NCBI GenBank assembly: GCA_900556645.1
Contig: USPJ01000014.1
Location: 1 to 11,547, forward strand
DNA from: an uncultured Lachnospiraceae bacterium
Lineage (GTDB): Bacteria > Bacillota_A > Clostridia > Lachnospirales > Lachnospiraceae
Direction: 5' to 3'
DNA: 11,547 bases
Both the position numbers and the translations under genes were made by a program. Shown here piece after piece: positions 1 to 7,472 of the stretch (position 1 is its first letter; each line of letters begins with the position of its first letter). The notes under the pieces are model-generated. The model saw nothing but the letters and a program-made list of their open reading frames with translations. It searched no databases and had not been told where the DNA came from.

Positions 1-1
1 A

Positions 2-2011
2 GAAGAATACTTTTTTGTGGAAATTATGGGATTTTCCGAAACCGGAATGGAAGAATTGGAGGAGAATGCCAAGGAGGCAATGGCACGTTGTGTGAAGGAA
101 GCTTATGGAAAATTTGCCACCCTTACTTCCAAAAACAGTTCGGAAATGATTCGTGCTGTCAATGAAATCAGTGAGTTGGACAAGCTGATGGATACCATAT
201 CCAACAGCATTCCTGTGGAATATGAAGAAAAGCAGAAAATTTTGGAAGCAGTTACCATCACAGAACGTTATGAGGTTTTGATGGGGATTTTGCTGCGGGA
301 AACAGATATTGTAACCATCAAAAACGAGTTGGCAGCCAAGATAAAAAGTAAGGTTGAAAAAAATCAGAAGGAATATATTTTAAGAGAACAACTGAAAGTC
401 ATCCGTGAAGAACTGGGAGAAGATAATACGGAAAGCGATGCGGAGCAATATGAAAAAGCATTGCAGAAACTGAAAGCGGATAAAGAGGTTAAGGAAAAGA
501 TTCATAAAGAGATTGAGCGGTTCAAGAATATTTCCTCCAGTTCCTCAGAAAGTGCTGTAACCAGAGGTTACATTGAGACTATGTTGGAGCTTCCGTGGAA
601 CAAATCCTCCAAGGATAATAAGGATTTGAAAAATGCGGAAGAAATTCTGGAAGCAGACCACTATGGATTGGAAAAAGTAAAGGAGCGTATGCTGGAATTT
701 CTGGCAGTCCGTAACCTTACCAGCAAAGGAGACAGCCCAATTATCTGTCTGGTGGGACCTCCGGGAACCGGTAAGACCAGTATTGCCCGTTCTGTGGCAA
801 GGGCGTTGGATAAAAAATATGTGCGGATTTGTCTGGGCGGAGTGCGGGATGAAGCGGAAATCCGCGGACATCGCAAAACATATGTGGGAGCAATGCCGGG
901 GCGTCTGGTAGGTGCATTGCGGAGTGCAGGAGTCAAAAATCCTCTGATTCTGTTGGATGAGATTGATAAAATCAGCAGTGATTATAAAGGAGATACTGCC
1001 TCAGCGTTATTGGAGGTACTGGATTCCGAGCAGAACAATAAGTTCCGTGACCATTATGTAGAAGTACCTATTGATTTGTCGGAGGTATTATTTATTGCCA
1101 CGGCAAACTCAGCTCAAGATATTCCAAGACCGCTGTTAGACCGAATGGAACTGATTGAGGTCAGCAGTTATACTGCCAATGAAAAAGCACATATTGCCAA
1201 GGAGCATCTGTTGGCAAAGCAGATGAAGAAAAATGGCTTAAAAGAAGGAGAACTGACCATCAGTAATCCGGCTTTGGAAAAGATGATTGCAGGCTATACC
1301 AGAGAAGCGGGTGTCCGTAATCTGGAGCGGAAAATCGGAGAAATCTGCCGGAAAGCCGCAAGGGAAATTTATCAGGGCGACAAGCAGAAGGTAAAGATTA
1401 CCGAGAGCAATTTGGAAAAATATCTGGGCAAAGAGCGGTACAGCTTTGATAAGGCAAATGAAAATGATGAGATAGGAATTGTCCGGGGACTGGCATGGAC
1501 CAGCGTAGGCGGAGATACTTTGCAGATAGAAGTAAATGTAATGCCGGGTAAGGGCGAGATTCAGCTTACCGGACATCTGGGAGATGTGATGAAAGAATCT
1601 GCACAGGCAGGAATCAGCTATATCCGTTCCGTCAGTAAAGAGTGTGGCATCCCAAAGGAATTTTTCAAGGAGAATGACATACATATCCATATCCCGGAGG
1701 GAGCTGTACCAAAGGACGGACCTTCGGCAGGTATCACGATGGCAACTGCCATTTTCTCTGCTATAACCAAGAAAAAGGTACGGGCAGATGTAGCTATGAC
1801 AGGAGAGATTACCCTGCGGGGAAGAGTCCTTCCTATCGGAGGCTTAAAAGAAAAGCTGCTGGCAGCGAAAAATGCAGGAATCAAAACCGTATGTGTGCCG
1901 AAGGAAAACAAGAAGGATGTGGATGAGATATCCACAGAAATCACAAAGGGTCTGGAAATCGTATTTGTAGAGTCTATGGAAGAAGTACGGGAAATCGCCT
2001 TTGCGAAATAG
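2..2011 (+). CDS. lon: ATP-dependent protease Lon (LonA), 5' end missing
   Basis: Cytosolic AAA+ serine protease that unfolds and degrades damaged and some regulatory proteins. The frame is open from base 2, so the gene starts outside the window; 669 residues are visible, and about 100 residues of the N-terminal substrate-binding domain are missing compared with usual LonA (about 770-800). Counting from the Met codon at 17: the helical/coiled-coil region (about 110-200) contains the typical EYILREQLKVIREELGE; Walker A GPPGTGKT at 247-254; Walker B-type LILLDEIDK near 312-320; the Lon protease domain follows, with catalytic Ser570 in DGPSAGIT and Lys611 in GGLKEKLLAA. Both dyad residues are present, so the protein should be active. 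It ends with TAG, 9 bases before engB. The lon-engB order is known in many Firmicutes. Identification is very secure. Confidence 0.97.
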   Translation, partial: EEYFFVEIMGFSETGMEELEENAKEAMARCVKEAYGKFATLTSKNSSEMIRAVNEISELDKLMDTISNSIPVEYEEKQKILEAVTITERYEVLMGILLRETDIVTIKNELAAKIKSKVEKNQKEYILREQLKVIREELGEDNTESDAEQYEKALQKLKADKEVKEKIHKEIERFKNISSSSSESAVTRGYIETMLELPWNKSSKDNKDLKNAEEILEADHYGLEKVKERMLEFLAVRNLTSKGDSPIICLVGPPGTGKTSIARSVARALDKKYVRICLGGVRDEAEIRGHRKTYVGAMPGRLVGALRSAGVKNPLILLDEIDKISSDYKGDTASALLEVLDSEQNNKFRDHYVEVPIDLSEVLFIATANSAQDIPRPLLDRMELIEVSSYTANEKAHIAKEHLLAKQMKKNGLKEGELTISNPALEKMIAGYTREAGVRNLERKIGEICRKAAREIYQGDKQKVKITESNLEKYLGKERYSFDKANENDEIGIVRGLAWTSVGGDTLQIEVNVMPGKGEIQLTGHLGDVMKESAQAGISYIRSVSKECGIPKEFFKENDIHIHIPEGAVPKDGPSAGITMATAIFSAITKKKVRADVAMTGEITLRGRVLPIGGLKEKLLAAKNAGIKTVCVPKENKKDVDEISTEITKGLEIVFVESMEEVREIAFAK

Positions 2012-2020
2012 GAGAACGAG

Positions 2021-2620
2021 ATGGTAATCAAACAGGTAAATTTAGAAACGGTCTGCGGATATACCAGCAAGCTGCCGGAGAACACAAAGCCGGAGATTGC
2101 ATTTGCCGGGAAATCCAATGTGGGAAAATCTTCTCTGATTAATGGATTGATGAATCGGAAATCTCTTGCGAGAACCTCTGCACAGCCGGGAAAGACACAG
2201 ACCATTAACTTTTATAATATCAATGATGCCATGTATCTGGTGGATTTGCCGGGATATGGTTATGCCAAGGTTTCAGAGACGGAAAAACAGAAATGGGGAC
2301 AGATGATAGAGAATTATCTCCACACCTCCAAACAGTTAAAAGCGGTGTTTCTATTAATTGATATCCGTCACGCACCATCGGCAAATGATAAGACCATGTA
2401 TGAGTGGATTTTGTATCAGGGATATGAGCCTATTATTATTGCAACCAAACTGGACAAGTTGAAGCGAAGCCAGGTTCAAAAGCAGGTAAAAATCCTGCGA
2501 GAAGGCTTGGGATTGAAAAAAGAAAGTATTTTGATTCCTTTTTCTGCGGAAACCAAACAGGGCAGAGAAGAAATCTGGCAAATTATGGACAAATTAATAG
2601 AAAGTGAAGAGCATGAATAA
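2021..2620 (+). CDS. engB: Ribosome biogenesis GTP-binding protein EngB (YsxC/YihA)
   Basis: Small TRAFAC-class GTPase needed for late assembly of the large ribosomal subunit; 199 residues is the normal family length. Visible motifs: G1 GKSNVGKSS at 30-38; the PGKTQTINFY switch I segment at 56-65; G3 DLPGYGYAKV from 75; G4 TKLD at 142-145; G5 FSA at 174-176. The start ATG is preceded by AGGAGAACGAG, a good ribosome binding site just after the lon stop. Its 3' end overlaps the start of the zinc-binding protein gene by about 8 bases, which suggests translational coupling. Family assignment is secure. Confidence 0.97.
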   Translation: MVIKQVNLETVCGYTSKLPENTKPEIAFAGKSNVGKSSLINGLMNRKSLARTSAQPGKTQTINFYNINDAMYLVDLPGYGYAKVSETEKQKWGQMIENYLHTSKQLKAVFLLIDIRHAPSANDKTMYEWILYQGYEPIIIATKLDKLKRSQVQKQVKILREGLGLKKESILIPFSAETKQGREEIWQIMDKLIESEEHE

Positions 2621-3506
2621 AGGAAAATACGGATTTGTGGCAGGGCTGCTTATTGCAATTGCAGTGGTCAGCCTCAGTTTGACGGGAATTTATGTCAATC
2701 AAAGAGAAAAAGGGGAGCAGGAGGATACCTTTCGGGTAGTGACTTCTTTTTATCCTATGTATATTGCATCCATGAACATAGTGGATGGTGTGGATAATGT
2801 GGTTTTAGAAAATCTGAGCGAGCCACAAACGGGATGTCTCCACGATTATCAGCTTACCCCGGCGGATATGGTATTGCTGTCCCAAGCAGATGTATTTGTG
2901 GTAAACGGCGGCGGAATCGAAAACTTTCTGACAGAGATTGCGGCCAGATATCCGAATCTGACCATTATCAATGCAGGAGAATCCGTAGAGATGTTGGAGG
3001 ACAACGCCCATGCGTGGATGAATCCTGAGGATTATCAGATACAGGTATCTGCCATTGCGGAAGGGTTGGCAGAGGAGGATGAGAGCCATGCTAATGCTTA
3101 TCTTGCCAATGCGGATGCATACTGTGAGAAAGTACAGAATCTGATAGATGAGTACTCTGATTTGGAACAGGCAGCAGGACAAAAGGTGGTTCTGTTCCAT
3201 GAGGCATATGAGTATATAACGGAAGAATGGGGTCTGGAAGTTGCCTATATACTGGATTTGGATGAGGAACGTCAGGTAAGTGCCGGAGAGGCGGCAGAGG
3301 TTGTCCGTGCCATAAAAGAAGAGGATGCCAAAGTTATTTTGGCAGAAAAGCGTTACGGAGAGGAAATGGCGGAAAACATGAAACGGGAGGCAGGAGCCAA
3401 GGTGGTGTATCTGGATACCTGTGTCCGGGGGGACTATGAAAAAGATGCTTATCTGGACGCCATGGAATCCAATCTGAAGCTTTTGAAGGAGGCATTGGTG
3501 CCATGA
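2613..3506 (+). CDS. znuA: Zinc ABC transporter substrate-binding protein (ZnuA/AdcA-like)
   Basis: Extracytoplasmic metal-binding component of a cluster A-I (SBP_bac_9) ABC importer; 297 residues from ATG 2613. An in-frame GTG at 2604 is a less likely start. N-terminus: Lys-rich n-region, then a hydrophobic segment at about 8-27. Probable metal ligands are His77 (GCLHDYQL), His133 (NAHAWMNP), His196 (LFHEAYEY) and Asp268 (YLDTC). Three His plus an acid is the zinc-type set; manganese binders of this family usually have Glu at the third position. There is no His-rich loop between the first two ligands. Oddly, no lipobox Cys follows the hydrophobic stretch, so the protein may be anchored by an uncleaved signal segment rather than as a lipoprotein. 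It overlaps engB upstream, and its stop overlaps the ATPase start (ATGA). Role is secure; zinc over manganese is inferred. Confidence 0.9.
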   Translation: MNKGKYGFVAGLLIAIAVVSLSLTGIYVNQREKGEQEDTFRVVTSFYPMYIASMNIVDGVDNVVLENLSEPQTGCLHDYQLTPADMVLLSQADVFVVNGGGIENFLTEIAARYPNLTIINAGESVEMLEDNAHAWMNPEDYQIQVSAIAEGLAEEDESHANAYLANADAYCEKVQNLIDEYSDLEQAAGQKVVLFHEAYEYITEEWGLEVAYILDLDEERQVSAGEAAEVVRAIKEEDAKVILAEKRYGEEMAENMKREAGAKVVYLDTCVRGDYEKDAYLDAMESNLKLLKEALVP

Positions 3507-4243
3507 AAAAAATTATAGAACCCTGCGGCTTACATTGTATCAAAGTGCATCATATGGGAGTGACCTTGGGAGAACAGGTCATACTGGAAGATGTGAATAT
3601 GCACATCCACTGTGGAACCATTACGGCAATCATAGGAAAAAACGGAGCCGGAAAAACCACCTTGATACGGGCACTTTTAGATGATATTCCCCATGAAGGC
3701 CAGATTGATTTCCGGGATACGGAAAACGGTGAGATAAAGAAATTAAAGATTGGCTATGTTCCACAGAAGTTAAATATTGAAAAAGGGACACCTATCAGTG
3801 TGTATGATCTGATTGCCAGTTATCAGAGTATCAGCCCGGTATTCTGGTCCAAGAAGCGAAAACTTTATGAGGAAATAAAAGAAGTGCTTCGTGTATTTGA
3901 TGCAGAAGAATTGATTGATAAACAGGTATGCAATCTTTCCGGCGGGCAGCTGCAGCGGGTGTTGCTGTCTATGGCATTGATGGACGAGCCGAAGTTGCTG
4001 TTACTGGATGAACCGGTTTCGGGAATTGACCAGAACGGAATGGAACGGTTTTACCGCACCATTGACTATCTGAAAAAGAACTTTGATTTAGCTATTGTGC
4101 TGATTTCCCATGATTTGGATTATGTGAGAAAATATGCGGACAAAGTACTGTTACTGGATAAAACTGTGATTCGTGAGGGAACACCGAAGGAAGTGTTTTC
4201 CAGCGATGAGTTTCGTTCTGTATTTGGAGTAAGAGGAGAATAA
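3503..4243 (+). CDS. znuC: Zinc ABC transporter ATP-binding protein (ZnuC-like)
   Basis: Cytoplasmic ATPase that powers metal import; 246 residues, usual for the family. Walker A GKNGAGKTT at 45-53; Q-loop in YVPQKL near 85-90; ABC signature LSGGQLQRV at 145-153; Walker B LLLLDE at 165-170; H-loop ISHD with His203. All catalytic elements are intact. The start ATG overlaps the binding-protein stop by 4 bases, and the permease starts 2 bases after its stop, so the three form one translationally coupled unit. Metal specificity is taken from the neighbouring binding protein. Confidence 0.93.
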   Translation: MKKIIEPCGLHCIKVHHMGVTLGEQVILEDVNMHIHCGTITAIIGKNGAGKTTLIRALLDDIPHEGQIDFRDTENGEIKKLKIGYVPQKLNIEKGTPISVYDLIASYQSISPVFWSKKRKLYEEIKEVLRVFDAEELIDKQVCNLSGGQLQRVLLSMALMDEPKLLLLDEPVSGIDQNGMERFYRTIDYLKKNFDLAIVLISHDLDYVRKYADKVLLLDKTVIREGTPKEVFSSDEFRSVFGVRGE

Positions 4244-4245
4244 TT

Positions 4246-5061
4246 ATGTCAACTTTTTTTACAGAGTGGCTACAATATGGATTTATGAAAAACGCTCTGA
4301 TAGCGGTGTTGATTATTACACCGTTGTTTGGAATACTGGGAACAATGATTGTCAATAAAAAGATGGCATTCTTTTCTGACTCATTGGGGCATTCTGCTTT
4401 GACGGGAATAGCCATAGGTTCTGTGTTGGGAATGAAAGATACCACCTTGGCAATGGTTCTCTTTGCGGTAGTGTTTGCCCTGCTTTTGAGCAAGCTGGCG
4501 GAAAAGGCAACGACTTCAAGGGATACTTTGATTTCGGTATTTTCCTCTGCAAGTATTGCCATCGGTCTTGCAATCCTTTCTAAAGGAGGAAATTTCAGCA
4601 AATACTCGGGGCTTTTAGTGGGAGATATCCTCAGTATTACCTTACAGGAAATTTTCTATCTGGTGATTATTTTTGTGGTAACTTTGATTTTCTGGTTTGC
4701 AGCGTTTAATAAACTGTGTGCGGAAAGTATTAATGTGACGCTGGCAAAAAGTAAACACATCCCGGTAAAACTGTTGGAGACGATGTTTTCCGTTCTCATT
4801 GCCCTGATTGTTATGCTATCCATTAAATGGATTGGAATTTTGCTTATCAATGCATTGCTGATACTTCCGGCGGCATCCGCCAGAAACATTTCGGAAAATA
4901 TGAGAGAATATCATCTCTTCTCCGTAATTTTTTCTGTGTTTTCCGGTGTGCTGGGATTGATGATTTCCTATTACACCAATGTTGCCACGGGATCGATGAT
5001 TGTACTGATTGCAGCAATTATTTATTTTGCAACCTATGTGTACGGAAGAAGATTTGAATAA
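4246..5061 (+). CDS. znuB: Zinc ABC transporter permease (ZnuB-like, ABC-3 family)
   Basis: Integral membrane channel subunit of the metal importer; 271 residues with about 7-9 hydrophobic segments. The first spans about residues 17-36 and the last about 248-266. Recognisable ABC-3 family stretches are SDSLGHSALTGIAIG (about 44-58) and LLINALLILPAASARN (about 198-213), the latter in the coupling-helix region that contacts the ATPase. The ribosome binding site GAGGAGAA overlaps the end of the upstream ATPase gene. It is followed after 11 bases by the response regulator gene with no hairpin between, so co-transcription with signalling genes is possible. Confidence 0.93.
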   Translation: MSTFFTEWLQYGFMKNALIAVLIITPLFGILGTMIVNKKMAFFSDSLGHSALTGIAIGSVLGMKDTTLAMVLFAVVFALLLSKLAEKATTSRDTLISVFSSASIAIGLAILSKGGNFSKYSGLLVGDILSITLQEIFYLVIIFVVTLIFWFAAFNKLCAESINVTLAKSKHIPVKLLETMFSVLIALIVMLSIKWIGILLINALLILPAASARNISENMREYHLFSVIFSVFSGVLGLMISYYTNVATGSMIVLIAAIIYFATYVYGRRFE

Positions 5062-5072
5062 GAGGGAAAAGT

Positions 5073-5756
5073 ATGCTTCGGATATTGGTGGTGGAAGATG
5101 ATAAAAGCTTGAATCAGGGAATGATTCTGGCATTAAAAAGTGAAAAGTATGAGTTCTTTTCCTGCTATAATCTGAAAGAGGCACGGGAATTTTTGAGGGA
5201 ACATATAGCAGATATGATTCTCTTGGATATTAATCTGCCGGATGGGAATGGTCTGGATTTTTTGAAGGAATTGCGAAAAACTTCCCAGATACCGGTCATT
5301 CTGCTGACCGCAAGGGATATGGAAACGGATGAAGTTATGGGACTGGAACTGGGAGCAGATGATTATATCACAAAACCCTTTAGTCTCATGGTTCTGCGGG
5401 CAAGAATTAAGAATATTGCAGGGCGTATCCGCCGGAGCTTGAGGGAAGAGGACTACATTTTGGGATCTTATCGTTTCGCTTTTGGAGAGATGCGGTTTTT
5501 CTATGGTACAGAGGAGGTAATTTTAAGCCGGACGGAGCAGAAGCTATTATATCTTCTTGTGACAAACGAAGGCCGAACTCTGACCAGAGATTTTCTGGTG
5601 GACAGAATCTGGACCGACGGTGCAGAGTACGTGGATGAGAATGCCCTTTCCGTAACAGTAAAAAGGTTGAGAGATAAGCTGCACAGAGAAAATGAACAGC
5701 CGATTCAGACGGTCTATGGTATCGGCTATGTGTGGAAAACAGGAGAGATGCTATGA
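5073..5756 (+). CDS. OmpR/PhoB-family response regulator
   Basis: DNA-binding two-component regulator of 227 residues. Receiver domain at 1-115: acidic pocket Glu8-Asp9-Asp10 (VVEDD), phospho-acceptor Asp52 (LLDINLPDG), Thr79 (LLTARD) and Lys101 (YITKPF). C-terminal winged helix at about 130-225, with a typical OmpR-type end (ENALSVTVKRLRDKL, then TVYGIGYVW). RBS GAGGGAAAAG before ATG. Its stop overlaps the kinase start as ATGA, so the pair is coupled. With the kinase and the disrupted ABC ATPase downstream it resembles Gram-positive regulator/kinase/ABC-exporter modules that answer antimicrobial peptides or envelope stress; that role is inferred. It directly follows the zinc genes, so regulation of zinc uptake cannot be excluded. 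Confidence 0.93.
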   Translation: MLRILVVEDDKSLNQGMILALKSEKYEFFSCYNLKEAREFLREHIADMILLDINLPDGNGLDFLKELRKTSQIPVILLTARDMETDEVMGLELGADDYITKPFSLMVLRARIKNIAGRIRRSLREEDYILGSYRFAFGEMRFFYGTEEVILSRTEQKLLYLLVTNEGRTLTRDFLVDRIWTDGAEYVDENALSVTVKRLRDKLHRENEQPIQTVYGIGYVWKTGEML

Positions 5757-6595
5757 AATCTTTTGGGTGGTCCAAAACATATCGTATCCTAAATCAGATG
5801 ATTGACGAAGCGGCAGCGGGAGAATTTGAGGAATCCGAATATGATGAGACAGAGCTTTCTAAGCTGGAGGTAAAGTGGAAACAGTTTTTGACCGCATCTA
5901 AATATTCCAGAGAACAGGTAGAAACGGAGCGGAAGAATATTCAAAAGCTGGTATCTGATATCTCACACCAGACCAAGACACCCTTGGCGAATATATTATT
6001 GTATACAGAGCTCTTAGAGGAACAGGGGTTGGAGGATGAGGGAAAGGAACTGGGAAGACACATTAAAGAGCAATCAAAGAAACTGGAATTTCTGATTCAG
6101 GCATTGGTAAAAACCTCACAGCTGGAATCGGGAAGTATTCGTCTCTATCCAAAAGAGCAGAGCATACAGCCCATGCTTGAGAGTCTGCAAGTTACCGCTA
6201 TGCAGAAAGCAAAAGAAAAACAGATGGAGATTCTGTTGGAGAATCAAGAAGAAATTACAGCTTGTTTTGACCGGAAATGGACAGAGGAGGCAGTCTATAA
6301 TGTGATAGACAATGCTATTAAATATTCAGAAGTGGGAAGCAAAATTACCATTAACAGCGTTGCCTATGAGCTCTTTGCGGATATAGCCATAGAAGATGAA
6401 GGAATCGGTATAAAAACTAAAGAGATACCGCACCTGTTTGAGCGGTTTTACCGAGGAAGTGAAGTGCGTTCTGAGGAAGGCGTGGGAGTGGGATTATTCC
6501 TGACCAGAGAAATTCTAAACGGACAGAAGGGCTATATTACGGTAAAACAAAAAGAAAAAGGAAGTGTTTTTCATATTTTTTTGCCACGAAAATAG
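5753..6595 (+). CDS. Sensor histidine kinase, soluble, without membrane segments
   Basis: Two-component kinase partner of the preceding regulator; 280 residues from ATG 5753, which has AGGAGAG five bases upstream and overlaps the regulator stop. H-box DISHQTKTPLANI with phospho-accepting His72; N-box VYNVIDNAIKYS with Asn187; G1 DEGIGI at 215-220; F-box LFERFYRG; G2 GVGVGLFL at 243-250. All kinase motifs are intact. Residues 1-65 are hydrophilic and look helical or coiled-coil; there is no transmembrane helix or extracellular sensor domain. The signal must therefore be cytoplasmic or passed on by a partner protein, possibly the ABC transporter whose ATPase gene is broken just downstream. Confidence 0.92.
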   Translation: MKSFGWSKTYRILNQMIDEAAAGEFEESEYDETELSKLEVKWKQFLTASKYSREQVETERKNIQKLVSDISHQTKTPLANILLYTELLEEQGLEDEGKELGRHIKEQSKKLEFLIQALVKTSQLESGSIRLYPKEQSIQPMLESLQVTAMQKAKEKQMEILLENQEEITACFDRKWTEEAVYNVIDNAIKYSEVGSKITINSVAYELFADIAIEDEGIGIKTKEIPHLFERFYRGSEVRSEEGVGVGLFLTREILNGQKGYITVKQKEKGSVFHIFLPRK

Positions 6596-6643
6596 AATCT
6601 TTCAAAAGTGTTAGATTTGAGAAAGAAGGAAGAAAGATTGTTT

Positions 6644-6652
6644 TGTTATAGT
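6644..6652 (+). promoter_or_regulatory. Possible extended -10 promoter for the ABC ATPase gene
   Basis: TGTTATAGT fits the extended -10 pattern TGnTATAAT with one mismatch. No good -35 hexamer lies at the usual distance; TTGAGA at 6617-6622 is 24 bases upstream, too far. The element overlaps the left arm of the 6648-6677 hairpin, so promoter and terminator readings compete. Low confidence. Confidence 0.3.
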
Positions 6653-6682
6653 CTATGTAGAGAGAAACATAGACTATTTTTT
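6648..6682 (+). terminator. Probable intrinsic terminator after the two-component genes
   Basis: An 11-bp perfect inverted repeat, ATAGTCTATGT at 6648-6658 and ACATAGACTAT at 6667-6677, has an 8-base loop and is followed by a run of six T (6677-6682). It lies 52 bases after the kinase stop and 24 bases before the ABC ATPase start. The stem is AT-rich, so strength is uncertain. It could also act as a leader hairpin controlling the ATPase gene. Confidence 0.6.
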
Positions 6683-6706
6683 GTGCAGAAGGTGAGGAGA
6701 TAAAAA

Positions 6707-7213
6707 ATGGATGTACTGAGAACAGAACATTTGAATAAATACTACGGAGAAGGAGAGCAGACAGTAAAAGCTCTTGATGATGTGTCATTGAACATAAATC
6801 AGGGAGAGTTTACAGCCATTGTTGGAAGCAGCGGAAGTGGAAAATCCACGTTGTTACACATGCTGGGAGGGCTGGACCGTCCTACCCAGGGGAAGGTATG
6901 GGTAGATGATAAAGATATTTTTTCTTTAAAAGATGAGGCATTGACCATTTTCAGAAGAAGGAAAATTGGATTTGTCTTTCAGGCGTTTAATTTAGTTCCG
7001 GTGCTGAATGTATATGAAAATGTGGTACTGCCCATAGAGTTGGATGGCAATGAGGTGGAAAGGGAGTATATAGAGCAGATTTTGGATACCTTGGGATTAA
7101 AAGACCGGGCAGAAAGTATGCCAAACCAACTATCCGGAGGACAGCAGCAGAGAGTTGCCATTGCCCGTGCTTTGGCCACTAAGCCGGCAATCGTCTTGGC
7201 AGATGTAAACTGA
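6707..7213 (+). pseudogene. ABC transporter ATP-binding protein (MacB/LolD/BceA type), truncated by insertion
   Basis: The N-terminal 165-166 residues are a normal ATPase of the kind paired with FtsX-like permeases: Walker A GSSGSGKST at 40-48, Q-loop FQAFNLVP with Gln92, signature LSGGQQQRVAIARAL from 142, and the start of Walker B, IVLAD, at 162-166. The family continues with E-P-T-G-N-L-D, but here the frame reads V-N-stop. The catalytic Glu, D-loop and H-loop are lost; length is 168 instead of about 220-255. The start ATG has a GGTGAGGAGAT binding site. The break is sharp and the following DNA is unrelated, so this is a disruption by an inserted element, not gradual decay. The remainder of the gene should lie beyond the far end of the element, outside this window. 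ATP hydrolysis by this product is not expected. Confidence 0.88.
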
Positions 7214-7472
7214 ACCCCATGTGCTTACTGTACATAGCGTGTACACAGTAGGATTACATGATAATATAGGTACATGATACACAAGTAATGAGAAAAAATG
7301 TGTATGGAGTAGGAAGAAAGTATTGATATCTGGTATGAGGAAAGACATCCTTGTAGCAGGTTTTTATTGTCTATAATAGACAGGTATAAAGGTAATATTT
7401 TAGTGGTATGTCCGAATAGCTTTTTTACGATAAGTGGGTATACTGGTGTGGTAAAGAGAAGAGGTGATGACT
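7207..7472. other. Non-coding element end with dyads and direct repeats
   Basis: About 265 bases without a convincing gene. Close to the junction lies GTACATAGCGTGTAC (7230-7244), 5-bp arms around TAGCG, nested in a larger imperfect dyad TACTGTACA (7226-7234) / TGTACACAGTA (7240-7250). Next comes a 9-bp direct repeat TACATGATA at 7255-7263 and 7271-7279, with a 16-base period. Such clusters fit binding sites for an integrase, excisionase or accessory protein at an attachment end; that use is inferred. Confidence 0.45.
7368..7382 (+). promoter_or_regulatory. Palindrome containing a -10 hexamer upstream of the repeat protein
   Basis: TGTCTATAATAGACA is a perfect dyad (7-bp arms, one central base) and contains consensus TATAAT at 7372-7377. 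A poor -35, TTGTAG, lies at 7351-7356 with a 15-base spacer. The arrangement would suit a promoter covered by a dimeric repressor and would give a leader of about 90 bases for the gene at 7473. Promoter activity is inferred. Confidence 0.4.

Noticed and set aside
545..936. Two minus-strand frames opposite lon
   Set aside because: They lie fully within the Lon ATPase domain, are Arg/Ser/Pro-rich and have no plausible start site or family match.
1238..2205. Long minus-strand frames opposite the lon 3' end and engB
   Set aside because: The plus-strand genes are certain; the reverse frames show Phe/Ser-rich composition typical of antisense shadows.
2590..2615. Zur operator for the zinc genes
   Set aside because: The start lies within engB coding sequence and no convincing AT-rich dyad resembling a Zur box was found there.
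4092..5184. Minus-strand frames and a plus-strand frame at 4827-5057 in the permease region
   Set aside because: They overlap the intact zinc transporter permease and neighbours in other frames and show no independent coding evidence.
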